NCBI GenBank assembly: GCA_028355015.1
Contig: JAOMRN010000004.1
Location: forward strand, 1-64,000
DNA: 64,000 bases
Reading direction: 5' to 3'
Source of the DNA: MGIIb-O2 sp002494975
Lineage (GTDB): Archaea > Thermoplasmatota > Poseidoniia > Poseidoniales > Thalassarchaeaceae
Of this stretch, positions 53,729 through 62,523 are shown piece after piece; within the stretch, counting starts at the first letter, position 1, and each line of letters starts with the position of its first letter. Position numbers and translations under genes: made by a program. Below the pieces are notes generated by a model. It had not been told where the DNA came from. It saw nothing but the letters and a program-made list of their open reading frames with translations, and searched no databases.

Positions 53729-55888
53729 CTAGACAAAACTATACTCATCATTTTTACTACTATAGAGTGTGCCACTTTGACGCAATTGCTGTACTGTCTT
53801 ATCTACTGTAAACTCGTCAATTTTCTTCGCAATTGCTCGATTATATATTGAAGTAATCGTTGCTACATTATTATTCTCATTACAAATATCTCTAATGATT
53901 GCCATAATGATTGATGTAGTATTTCTCTGTCTAACAGTGACACCTGAATATTCTGATTCATCTTCAATACCTGATTCTTCGCGCCAGTGCTTGAAGACCG
54001 CTAATGCTACTTTGGCATCCTCAGCAATTGCTTCACTTCGGAGATACATTCGAGCATGAGCTTCTGTAAGGCGTATTAGTGCCTCTAATGCTCTAGCTGT
54101 TATTGGGACAACATTGGATTCTCCTTCATCTTGATCCTCGCGCCCAAACGATTGTCTTTCTGAAACGTAATACTCCAATATCATTGCCATGACATCATCG
54201 TTAATATCGGGGTGATGATTTCTCTTTGAATATGCAATATATTTTCTAAGGAATGCTTGTGTAAGATGTTCTTTACCATCAACTCCATTTTTGAAAATTA
54301 AATCTTTTTCTTTTTCAGTAGGATCAATTTCTACAAATTCATCAATTAAAGCTTCGGGGACTCCTTTGGTCCTACTCCGAAGAATATGTTTAGCAATCAT
54401 TTCGTCCGTTTCTGCTTTGACTGTATCCCTCAACATCCATATAATATCAAATCTTGATGCTAAAGGGGCTTCTAAACCCGTTTCGCTAAATGAACGGAGT
54501 ACACTGGTATTCGCACCTCTTTTTGAGAAACGACCAGATTTAGGATTTGCTGCTGCAATAATAGCACAACGCGAAGGCAGGGAAGCTGTAATGCCACCTT
54601 TAGAAATATCAATTTTCTGCTGCTCCATAGCAGGGTGCATTACTTTTCTATCATCGGGAGATATCTTATCGAACTCGTCTATAGCCGCCAAACCTCTATC
54701 TGAAAGAGGGAGTACTCCTGCTTCTAAAGCAAATCTTCCATCAGCAAATGTATCTCTTACTGCTGCGGCTGTTAATCCTGCACCGGAAACACCCCCTCCA
54801 GATGCAAATTTACCTCGAGGAGATAATTCTGAAACATAAGTTAGCAACTGAGATTTAGCGACTCCTGGATCCCCCATCAAAAGAATATGGATATCCCCTC
54901 TAGTTCGAGTACCGTCAGGATTTCTTCTGGAAACACCACCAAATAATTGGAGAGCAAGGGATCTTTTCACAAAATTCATAACACCAGATGAGAATATAGA
55001 TGGAGCGATAGAATTCTGCATCAATGTGAGAAGATCTTCTCTCTGAGATATAGAAATAATTTGTTCTTCTTCTTCATCGGTAATTTTAATTTCAGTAAAT
55101 GGAACAGATTCGTGTTCAGAACTAACAAGATGATAAATAATATCAAACATTGGGGTTTTTTTATTTTTTATTACCTCACTATAAACTACAGGTATCATAT
55201 TAGCAACTATTCTTTGACCTGGTAAATGCTTGTTTACTAAGTCCCCTTCAAGAAGTACTTTGGCTCTTCCTGGTTGAGCACCACTTTCTACTGACTCTGG
55301 TAATTCTTGAATTTCTATCCATTGATTATTAATTAATCTTGATACTTCAAAAATGAGCTGGAAACGTGTGGCTCCTCCCCTTCCTGCATTCTCGCCACAG
55401 CCTCCTTGATCTGCAGGTGGGCATCGAATTGGTTCCTTTAATTCTCTCTCGTTGGTTTGAATAAGTTCTTGCCGTACTCCGCATGATTCACACTCAAAAA
55501 TTGCAATATGCATTCTAGGTTTAATCTCTGAGATTTTTATTACTTGAACATCGCTACTTCGTAATTTCTCGATATCTGCTGAACCTATCTCTCGTAAAGT
55601 TCGACGACTGTCTCGAGGCAATTCACCTACACGTAATATAACATCTAAGTCTTCTCCACGTTCTCTACAAATATGCCTTAGTGTTTCTTTGCCTGTATCT
55701 AAAATTGTTCGAGGAAACTGGAGAATATCTTCTGCGAAGTCAGGATCAAAAGCCTCAAGTTCATGAAATGGAACTTCAAGCGTTGGAGTAATAGACTGTT
55801 TTGAGAGCAAGGTAAATATCTCAGTTTCCTTGGCTTCTAAAAAGAAGGTTTTCCAACGAGCGGACGAGTCATGTGCTGCCATTGTCAT
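53729..55888 (-). CDS. mcm: Replicative helicase MCM
   Basis: About 719 aa from the ATG at 55888. N-terminal OB/zinc part: FECESCGVRQE and RCPPADQGGCG supply zinc-ligand Cys. AAA+ core: GDPGVAKSQL (Walker A), LAAIDEFDKI (Walker B), sensor region IAAANPKSGRF, arginine finger in LASRFDIIW. C-terminal winged helix ends in GTLYSSKNDEYSFV. It forms the hexameric ring that unwinds DNA at forks. Slightly longer than typical archaeal MCM (~650-700), with no intein. Stop-to-start gap to gatE is 15 bp, same strand. Confidence 0.96.
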   Translation of the reverse strand: MTMAAHDSSARWKTFFLEAKETEIFTLLSKQSITPTLEVPFHELEAFDPDFAEDILQFPRTILDTGKETLRHICRERGEDLDVILRVGELPRDSRRTLREIGSADIEKLRSSDVQVIKISEIKPRMHIAIFECESCGVRQELIQTNERELKEPIRCPPADQGGCGENAGRGGATRFQLIFEVSRLINNQWIEIQELPESVESGAQPGRAKVLLEGDLVNKHLPGQRIVANMIPVVYSEVIKNKKTPMFDIIYHLVSSEHESVPFTEIKITDEEEEQIISISQREDLLTLMQNSIAPSIFSSGVMNFVKRSLALQLFGGVSRRNPDGTRTRGDIHILLMGDPGVAKSQLLTYVSELSPRGKFASGGGVSGAGLTAAAVRDTFADGRFALEAGVLPLSDRGLAAIDEFDKISPDDRKVMHPAMEQQKIDISKGGITASLPSRCAIIAAANPKSGRFSKRGANTSVLRSFSETGLEAPLASRFDIIWMLRDTVKAETDEMIAKHILRSRTKGVPEALIDEFVEIDPTEKEKDLIFKNGVDGKEHLTQAFLRKYIAYSKRNHHPDINDDVMAMILEYYVSERQSFGREDQDEGESNVVPITARALEALIRLTEAHARMYLRSEAIAEDAKVALAVFKHWREESGIEDESEYSGVTVRQRNTTSIIMAIIRDICNENNNVATITSIYNRAIAKKIDEFTVDKTVQQLRQSGTLYSSKNDEYSFV

Positions 55889-56103
55889 ACTTATTCCTCG
55901 CTGGGCTTTGCTCCGACGCACTTACGGTCTATAACCAAATTGGATAGTTTCTGATACCCCTTTGTTTCTAGTGGAGTTTTAATGTAAATCAAATACAAAA
56001 ATTACGTATTAATCGCTTCCACTGCAAGAAAATTTAATTTTCGCCAAGACTCATAGAAAATTACTCTACGTTGGTTTCAAATCTAAGTCCCTAATCGACA
56101 ACT

Positions 56104-56532
56104 ATGGAATTTGTCAGAGTAGACGACGATGTAATACTAAGATTGGACCCTGGAGAGGAAATACATCAGTCTATTCAAAGTCTTTCTGAACATGGAATTG
56201 ATTGCGCTGTAATCACTAGTGGAATAGGAAGAGTGAGAGATATTCGGATGGGATATTTAGGGGCAGATGGAATTTATCAAACTTTAGATCATGAAGGGCC
56301 AATGGAATTACTATCTACACAGGGTAATTTAGCTCCTGGTCATGATGGCCCTTTTACTCATCTACATACTCTAATGTCAGATAATGGACATTCAGTACAT
56401 GGAGGACACTTATATCATGCGACCATTCATGTAGTTGGTGAAATTCATCTACGTGTATTAGACGCTAATGCTATGAAGAGAGAACCAACCAATACAGATT
56501 TTGTTGCATTGAAATTCTGTGATTTGGAGTGA
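56104..56532 (+). CDS. PPC/DUF296-domain protein
   Basis: 142 aa single domain. PPC features: EEIHQSIQSLSEHGIDCAVITSGIGRVRDI, then the metal-binding His residues in PFTHLHTLMSDNGHSVHGGHLYHATIHVVGEIHL. PPC domains trimerise; plant versions fuse to AT-hooks, while prokaryotic stand-alone proteins are of unsettled function. Its TGA overlaps the GTG start of the hydrolase gene, so it is co-translated with it. Divergent from MCM across a ~215-bp gap, the only intergenic space of note here besides possible TATA-like AT-rich tracts. Confidence 0.85.
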   Translation: MEFVRVDDDVILRLDPGEEIHQSIQSLSEHGIDCAVITSGIGRVRDIRMGYLGADGIYQTLDHEGPMELLSTQGNLAPGHDGPFTHLHTLMSDNGHSVHGGHLYHATIHVVGEIHLRVLDANAMKREPTNTDFVALKFCDLE

Positions 56533-57148
56533 TAAATTGAAAGTTCTTTGGGCTCATGGACTTGAAGGAAGCCCCAATGGTTCGAAACCTAAGTGGATAA
56601 TAGAAAATCTAGGATGGGATGTAATTTCAATTGATATGAGCGAAAGAGGTTGGACAATCGGCGAGCAAACAGCAGTTGTTCTTGACAAGATATCTGAAAT
56701 TGGTGATTTTGATCTAATCATGGGTTCATCTTACGGAGGGTTAGCTGTTGCAAATGCAGCTATTGAATTATTAGATAAGAATCTGAAATTGGTGTTAATG
56801 GCTCCTGCATTTGGTTTGGCAGAAAATTTTCAAAAAATAGGAGAAGAGGAATTGAATGAATGGGAAAATAATGGATTCAGGCCTTATTTCCATCATGGTC
56901 TCAATGAAGAAATTAAGTTAAGTTGGGATTTTATGGTCAGCGCTAAAAGGATGTCATGGCCAGAGATAAACCACTCAACTGTGATTATTCATGGTGTTTC
57001 TGATGATATCGTACCAATAGAATCTTCCAGAAAAGTAGCCGAATCTAATTCAAATGTTGAATTAATAGAGGTTGAGGATGGGCATCGATTAGTAAACTCT
57101 CTACAATTCATACCAATTGCCGCAGAAAAGGTATTATCAAAGAAATAA
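56519..57148 (+). CDS. Small alpha/beta hydrolase (YqiA/UPF0227-like esterase)
   Basis: 209 aa. Oxyanion segment LWAHGLEGSPNGSKPKW, nucleophile elbow MGSSYGGLAVA (Ser), acid near HGVSDDIVPI (Asp) and catalytic His in EDGHRLVNS complete a Ser-His-Asp triad. It resembles YqiA-type esterases. GTG start at 56519 overlaps the PPC stop; a TTG at 56537 (LKVLWAHG) is an alternative. Substrate unknown. Convergent with livF. Confidence 0.82.
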   Translation: MIWSDKLKVLWAHGLEGSPNGSKPKWIIENLGWDVISIDMSERGWTIGEQTAVVLDKISEIGDFDLIMGSSYGGLAVANAAIELLDKNLKLVLMAPAFGLAENFQKIGEEELNEWENNGFRPYFHHGLNEEIKLSWDFMVSAKRMSWPEINHSTVIIHGVSDDIVPIESSRKVAESNSNVELIEVEDGHRLVNSLQFIPIAAEKVLSKK

Positions 57149-57160
57149 TTTCTATTGATA

Positions 57161-57883
57161 TTAATGTGAACCAAGGAAATATTCACCTATCTCAGGGTCA
57201 GTTAGAATATGTTGAGCATCTCCTGAATGCACTACTTTCCCTCCTGCAAAAATATATCCTCTATCTGAACGGGCAAGGCTTAAACGAGCGTTTTGTTCCA
57301 CTATTAGTACAGTAATTCCCTCGCCTCTCAAGGCATCTATTCGTTCAATGATTTGTTGTTGATATAGGGGGCTTAATGCTGCAGTTGGTTCATCTAACAA
57401 CAAAAACTTTGGATTGGATATCAGAGCACGTGATATTGCCAACATTTGCCTCTCTCCTCCAGATAGAGAGGCGGCCAAATCATGAACTCTTTCTTTCAAA
57501 TCAGGGAACATATTCAAAGCCCGCTCAATTCTCTTATTTAGAACTAAATTAGACAGGTTATTACCACCCATCTGTAGATTCTCATAGATTGTTAAAGATG
57601 GAAATACGTTATCAACTTGAGGGACATATGCAATTCCTCTATTTACTAATTGATCCGTTCGCCAACCGGAAACATCTTCTTCGTCATGTATTACATCTCC
57701 TGAATAGTAAGTAGATATTCCAAATATAGTCTTGATAAATGTAGATTTCCCACATCCATTCGGTCCAATAATTGTAACAAATTCTCCCTCCTCTACATAT
57801 AGATCGATATCATAGAGAATCTGAACTGAACCATATCCTCCATTGAGTCCTTTTACATCTAGTACTCTACCCATTACACTCAC
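57161..57883 (-). CDS. livF: Branched-chain amino acid ABC transporter ATP-binding protein LivF
   Basis: 240 aa. Walker A IIGPNGCGKSTFIKTIFG, signature SLSGGERQMLAISRAL, Walker B FLLLDEP, H-loop IVEQNARLSL typical of LivF (Q-N instead of H). It couples ATP hydrolysis to the LivHM channel. GTG start at 57883 overlaps the LivG stop (an ATG at 57874 is possible). Last gene of the transporter operon. Confidence 0.93.
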   Translation of the reverse strand: MSVMGRVLDVKGLNGGYGSVQILYDIDLYVEEGEFVTIIGPNGCGKSTFIKTIFGISTYYSGDVIHDEEDVSGWRTDQLVNRGIAYVPQVDNVFPSLTIYENLQMGGNNLSNLVLNKRIERALNMFPDLKERVHDLAASLSGGERQMLAISRALISNPKFLLLDEPTAALSPLYQQQIIERIDALRGEGITVLIVEQNARLSLARSDRGYIFAGGKVVHSGDAQHILTDPEIGEYFLGSH

Positions 57884-58659
57884 TCCTCCTCTCCGGCAGA
57901 ACCGAGATAGGCTTCAATGACTGCTTTATTCGATTTTACTTCGTCAGGAGTACCGACCATCAAAACCTCTCCTTCATTCATAACAATAATTCTATCAACA
58001 CCTTGGCGGAGTATAAAGTCCATATTGTGTTCAATTATTAGTATAGAAATACCTGTTTCGTCGACTGTTTTTCTCAGATTATTGAAAATTTTCATCGCCA
58101 AAGGGCCTGCAACACCCGCTACTGGTTCATCGAGTAACAGAAGGTTTGGAGAGCCCATTCTTGAACGTCCGATATCAACTAATTTTGATTGACCTCCTGA
58201 TAATTCACTGGCTAGATTATGTGCCATATGAGGGACTTCTAACTCTTCGAGAATAGCATGAGCTTTTTCTAATCTAAGAGATTCTGCTTGGCGGCTTTGG
58301 GGGAATTTGAATAATGATTTCAGAATATTTGGAGATAATTGTTTTCTCGGAGGAACTAGAAGATTTTCAATGACTGTCATTTCTCGCCATAATCTAGTAT
58401 GTTGGAAGGTTCTTGTCATTCCTAAACCATGAATTTGGTCTGGCCTCATATTAGAAACGTCCTTGCCATAAATTTCCACTTTACCAGATGTCTGATTAAG
58501 AAGACCACTGATGCAATTGAAGGTAGTTGATTTGCCACACCCGTTGGGACCGATAAGTCCTACGAATTCACCTTCTTTGATTTCAAATGATACATCCTTT
58601 ACAGCTACAAGTCCACCAAACTCTTTACGTAGATTTTCTACCTTAAGGACAGTATTCAT
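57880..58659 (-). CDS. livG: Branched-chain amino acid ABC transporter ATP-binding protein LivG
   Basis: 259 aa. Walker A IGPNGCGKSTTFNCISG, MTRTFQHTRLWREMTV, signature LSGGQSKLVDIGRS, Walker B LLLLDEPVAGVAG and the H-loop LIIEHNMDFIL match LivG. The ATG overlaps the TGA of livHM (ATGA). It pairs with LivF to power the fused permease. Confidence 0.93.
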   Translation of the reverse strand: MNTVLKVENLRKEFGGLVAVKDVSFEIKEGEFVGLIGPNGCGKSTTFNCISGLLNQTSGKVEIYGKDVSNMRPDQIHGLGMTRTFQHTRLWREMTVIENLLVPPRKQLSPNILKSLFKFPQSRQAESLRLEKAHAILEELEVPHMAHNLASELSGGQSKLVDIGRSRMGSPNLLLLDEPVAGVAGPLAMKIFNNLRKTVDETGISILIIEHNMDFILRQGVDRIIVMNEGEVLMVGTPDEVKSNKAVIEAYLGSAGEEE

Positions 58660-61600
58660 TTTTCACCTACTCCTTCATCTAATTGACTTGAATGTTTTGA
58701 AGGTCTAAATGGAACTTCTGGAATTAATCCTTTGGGGTTTAATTTCAATGAAAATAACATTAAACTACCAATTAATAGTACTTTCACATAAGCCATATCT
58801 GCACTTACACCATTATTGAATGACTCTTCGATGGATCGCTGACCCAACATGAATAGAGTAAATAAGAAAACAAATACTCCTGACATTCCAATATCAGAAA
58901 TTATTCTGATTCGTAATAGAATTCCTAGAATTAATATGGTAATAAATATCTTAGTAACTTCCCATTGATCCATAACTAACCATTGGAATAGTCTATCTAT
59001 CTTATCCGCAGTTGAATATAATGGTAGATCTGGTGAACCTTGTGCTGCAACTAAAACATTGAAAACGAATTCCATAAGAACTATGATGAAGGCACCTATT
59101 ATCATTCCCTTATTATTTGCTTTACCCCCTATAATAAATGCTGCCCAAACTAAGAACGTAGAACGAGCAGGAGACATTATTGATGGTTCGAAACCTGTAA
59201 GTTTCCAAGCCCAGAATGCACCCGCAAGCCCAGCTATTGCCGCCCCCAAAGCAAGGCTAGCCGCTTTATGCGACAAAACATCATGACCGTGATGTTGAGC
59301 CACTTCTTCATCTTCTCTGATCGCTCTCAAAATTCTACCCCAAGGTGAGGACAATATGGTTTCGAGAAGCCACCAAACTAGTATTACTGAGATAATGCCC
59401 ATAATTGCAAGTAGCATCATATACGGTGCTGGTTCGATTAAACCATTTGCATCTGTGAGATTGAGTAGTTCTCCCATCTTATCAGCCGGACCAATAAGTG
59501 CTGAATCATTTCTACATGAATCTGCACTGATATAATCAGTATCTGGCCCGATAGAAACACCTCTGCCACAAAACCACCATTGTTTTAATGGAAGTGTATA
59601 CTTAGAAATTCCAATTGCGGAACCAATTGATCCAACTCTTAATAGAGGCTCTCCAGCTAATAATACACGAACAATTTCACCAAGAGAAATCGTAACTATG
59701 GCAAAATAATCCATTCTTAAACGTGCAGTAGGATAGGCTAGCGCCCATCCAAATGCAGCTGCTAATAATATTGCAAAAATAGTTGCAGGCAATACTGGCC
59801 ATGCATAACCATGAACCTCAGTGGGGGCAGTTAAGATACCAACAGTTATCGCCCCAATGCCAACGAAGAATATGACTCCAAAATTAACCATCCCAGTAAC
59901 TCCAGTATGGAGATTTAATGAGAAGGACATTAGAATGAATATCGACAAGGTCAGCAGAACATTTGATACTTGAAGCGCTTTATTGAAATTCATGGTGTCC
60001 GAATTAGAAATAGGGAGCCAGTAAAGGAATAAAAATAGAATTATTAGTAATATTATAAAGATTATGTTGGATCCAATTTTGCTTTCTCTACCGTACTTAA
60101 ATCTCTCATTTGAGGGTGGGTGATTACTATATTTTTCTAATAAACTAGATGGCTGTGATCTAATGTTATTTGTTATCGAATATATTTTACTTTCATAATC
60201 TCTGACAATCTTATTCCAGGTGTTTCTTATCTTTGAATCGTATGCACTCAAGATATCAAAAATATTAGTTCTTTTATCAATCGATTTGACTGGCTTGGAA
60301 ATATAATCAGTTCCCCAGATATACTCTACCGCTTGGAATAGGGCCGCACACCAAACTAAAATTGGAATTAGGGGCCAAACAAGATTATCCATTGAAGAGA
60401 TAGATTCGATAAACCATAACTCTGTTTGCATTAACTCGAACCATGAAATATCTATATCGGCTAAAGTATCGGAAAAGTAGGGTGAATCTTCTGCCTGAAG
60501 AATACCGTCACTCCCCAACAATATGTCTAGATTTGTTTGGACTCCAGTATTAGTAGAGCAGGTGTCTGAACATGCATCTGAGTAAAATGAATTTCTGGAA
60601 ATAAAACTAGCAAAGCGATGGAAAATATAACTTCCAATACCAATAGATGCTAATGTTTGAGCGCGATCTGAGCGGTCATTCCACCAATTATGAAGGCCTA
60701 GTACTGCGGTTAAAGGAAATATAGCAAGTAAATATGTGACCACTTTTGAAGGTTTTTTTGTTCTCTCTCGCTTACGCCTTAATCTATCGATTTTCCATTT
60801 TTCATAGGCATCTCCGATTCCTTCCGGCATAATCATCAATACTGCAACAAGGAAAATATAGGGCATTACTCCGTCCATTGCAGTATAATTAGAACGGCCT
60901 AGTGGGCTACCAATTCCTATCAAGATAGGAGACGAAAGGGCTCTAACAAAGCCCACTATTAATGATGCAATTATTGCGCCGGGAATCGAACCTATAGTTC
61001 CCAATACTATTACAGCGAAAGAGGGGAGTAATAATGTGAAAGCGGTTTCGGGATTATATCGCAAAGTTATTGCAAAAATTGCCCCCCCTAAACCGGAGAT
61101 ACCTGCGGAAAGGAAAGCGCTTGTTAATTGGACACGTTCGACATTAATGCCGCTACTTGCTGCTAACTCCGGATTATCTGCAACTGCTCGCATTTTCCTT
61201 CCAAGCCTTGTTTTTGTTAGTAATAGAAGTAGTATTGCAACAGAAGAGAAAATTACAGCTGGAACTATTCCTTTGTAATATGCATAGTTTGTAGTTGCAC
61301 CTGTTACGCAATCTACATTTGTATCATACATTTCAAAGAATGGCTTGGATACTTCACTAACAATTCGAGATAAAATCGGCTCTCCAGTTGTTTCATCGAT
61401 TCCTGTTTGTTCGCAATTGTAATGATTGTATGTTTGGGCACTATCATATCTATTATCACCATCTAAATCTGTAAACGACTCAAACAAACCATTTGTCCCT
61501 CTATCATATATCCCATTTCCATTCGCATCCCAAAAGGGTTCGGCTGGAGCAAGCCCTTGGGTTCTATCTCCTAAATTGAAACGAAATTTAGTTGTGGGAA

Positions 61601-62411
61601 GTTCCCACCTCATTGTTGGCATACGCCAATCTGAATCTGGCTCAAACATATTTCTTGATGCTCCAAAACGTAAATATGTCAATGCTCTAAGAATTAATGC
61701 TACACCTAGAGAAGCGATCATCATAACTTGAGGAGATGCTCTTTGTTCGCGAAAACCCCTATACACGAGCCTGTCGATCATAATACCGGCAAAACCAGTT
61801 AGAATAAATGCAGCAAGAAGTGACCAAGATAGCAATGACCATGTTAAAACTCCATCCTTAGGGGCATCGTATAAAGGTACGAAATAATCACTCCAAACCA
61901 TCACCATAGCCAAATACATACCAATCATAAAAAATTCAGATTGAGCAAAATTACCGTATCTCTGAACTTTATATGTTAGAGTTAAACCAATAGCAATAGC
62001 AAGATAGGTAGATGCCCAAGTTAAAGTTCCTGTACTGATAGAAATTAAATCCAGCGTTATTGTTGCTTTTGTTTCAAGACCTTGGAGTAAGGCTTCTAAT
62101 GTTAGAAATATTACACCTAACATAAATAAAGGGGAAAGAAATATTGCCAATGTCCTAATTCGACTTGGGGGGATATCATCAAAAAATATCTTTATTACAA
62201 GAAATCCTGCACTTATTGATTCTAATATTTGTAATAGCCAAATCAAATCAGTTGGTAATTTATCTAGGAGAATGATATCAAGAAAATTTAGGCCCCCATA
62301 TCCGTAAGATAATCCTAAAAATAGTGAGTCGAAGAATAAGAATAATACAAGAAATACTCTTTTATTAAGAGTTGAAAGTTGGTTATAATTTTCACGTATT
62401 TGTTGGAGCAT
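58656..62411 (-). CDS. Fused LivH-LivM permease of the branched-chain amino acid ABC transporter
   Basis: 1251 aa carrying both permeases that are normally separate ~300-aa proteins. An extra N-terminal helix block (about 15-120) precedes the LivH half (about 130-550; YKVQRYGNFAQSEFFMIGMYL, PSFAVIVLGTIGSIPGAIIAS). The LivH half has an external insert (about 285-375) with DANGNGIYDRG and DLDGDNRYDS, which look like calcium-binding loops. A linker (about 555-800) carries three or four more helices. The LivM half is about 805-1235 (LHTGVTGMVNFGVIFFVG, EDEEVAQHHGHDVLSHK, ARSTFLVWAAFIIGGK). The four-base overlap with livG and order SBP-HM-G-F make one operon. The substrate is probably a branched-chain or related amino acid. 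Confidence 0.88.
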   Translation of the reverse strand: MLQQIRENYNQLSTLNKRVFLVLFLFFDSLFLGLSYGYGGLNFLDIILLDKLPTDLIWLLQILESISAGFLVIKIFFDDIPPSRIRTLAIFLSPLFMLGVIFLTLEALLQGLETKATITLDLISISTGTLTWASTYLAIAIGLTLTYKVQRYGNFAQSEFFMIGMYLAMVMVWSDYFVPLYDAPKDGVLTWSLLSWSLLAAFILTGFAGIMIDRLVYRGFREQRASPQVMMIASLGVALILRALTYLRFGASRNMFEPDSDWRMPTMRWELPTTKFRFNLGDRTQGLAPAEPFWDANGNGIYDRGTNGLFESFTDLDGDNRYDSAQTYNHYNCEQTGIDETTGEPILSRIVSEVSKPFFEMYDTNVDCVTGATTNYAYYKGIVPAVIFSSVAILLLLLTKTRLGRKMRAVADNPELAASSGINVERVQLTSAFLSAGISGLGGAIFAITLRYNPETAFTLLLPSFAVIVLGTIGSIPGAIIASLIVGFVRALSSPILIGIGSPLGRSNYTAMDGVMPYIFLVAVLMIMPEGIGDAYEKWKIDRLRRKRERTKKPSKVVTYLLAIFPLTAVLGLHNWWNDRSDRAQTLASIGIGSYIFHRFASFISRNSFYSDACSDTCSTNTGVQTNLDILLGSDGILQAEDSPYFSDTLADIDISWFELMQTELWFIESISSMDNLVWPLIPILVWCAALFQAVEYIWGTDYISKPVKSIDKRTNIFDILSAYDSKIRNTWNKIVRDYESKIYSITNNIRSQPSSLLEKYSNHPPSNERFKYGRESKIGSNIIFIILLIILFLFLYWLPISNSDTMNFNKALQVSNVLLTLSIFILMSFSLNLHTGVTGMVNFGVIFFVGIGAITVGILTAPTEVHGYAWPVLPATIFAILLAAAFGWALAYPTARLRMDYFAIVTISLGEIVRVLLAGEPLLRVGSIGSAIGISKYTLPLKQWWFCGRGVSIGPDTDYISADSCRNDSALIGPADKMGELLNLTDANGLIEPAPYMMLLAIMGIISVILVWWLLETILSSPWGRILRAIREDEEVAQHHGHDVLSHKAASLALGAAIAGLAGAFWAWKLTGFEPSIMSPARSTFLVWAAFIIGGKANNKGMIIGAFIIVLMEFVFNVLVAAQGSPDLPLYSTADKIDRLFQWLVMDQWEVTKIFITILILGILLRIRIISDIGMSGVFVFLFTLFMLGQRSIEESFNNGVSADMAYVKVLLIGSLMLFSLKLNPKGLIPEVPFRPSKHSSQLDEGVGEK

Positions 62412-62413
62412 TA

Positions 62414-62432
62414 CCTACACACACACACACAT
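62414..62432. repeat. Short (AC)n tract upstream of the fused permease gene
   Basis: About eight CA/AC dinucleotides sit immediately upstream of the ATG at 62411 (minus). This is a simple repeat in the leader; possible length variation is untested. Confidence 0.6.
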
Positions 62433-62454
62433 ACTAAATCATAACTTTGAGTTT

Positions 62455-62493
62455 AAAAAAAAGGGCAGTGTGGCGGATATACCGCCACACTGC
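62455..62493 (-). terminator. Intrinsic-terminator-like hairpin between the binding-protein and permease genes
   Basis: On the minus strand a 12-bp perfect stem GCAGTGTGGCGG / CCGCCACACTGC (62465-62476 and 62482-62493, 5-base loop) is followed by GCCC and eight T (62455-62462). It is 31 bp past the binding-protein stop. It could end most transcripts after the binding protein so that it is made in excess over the permease, a common strategy for such operons. Confidence 0.75.
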
Positions 62494-62523
62494 TTTACGT
62501 ACTTGATTAATCTAAGAGATTAT

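Noticed and set aside
54291..54839. Long plus-strand open frame inside MCM
   Set aside because: MCM motifs occupy the other strand across it, and no recognisable domain is present.
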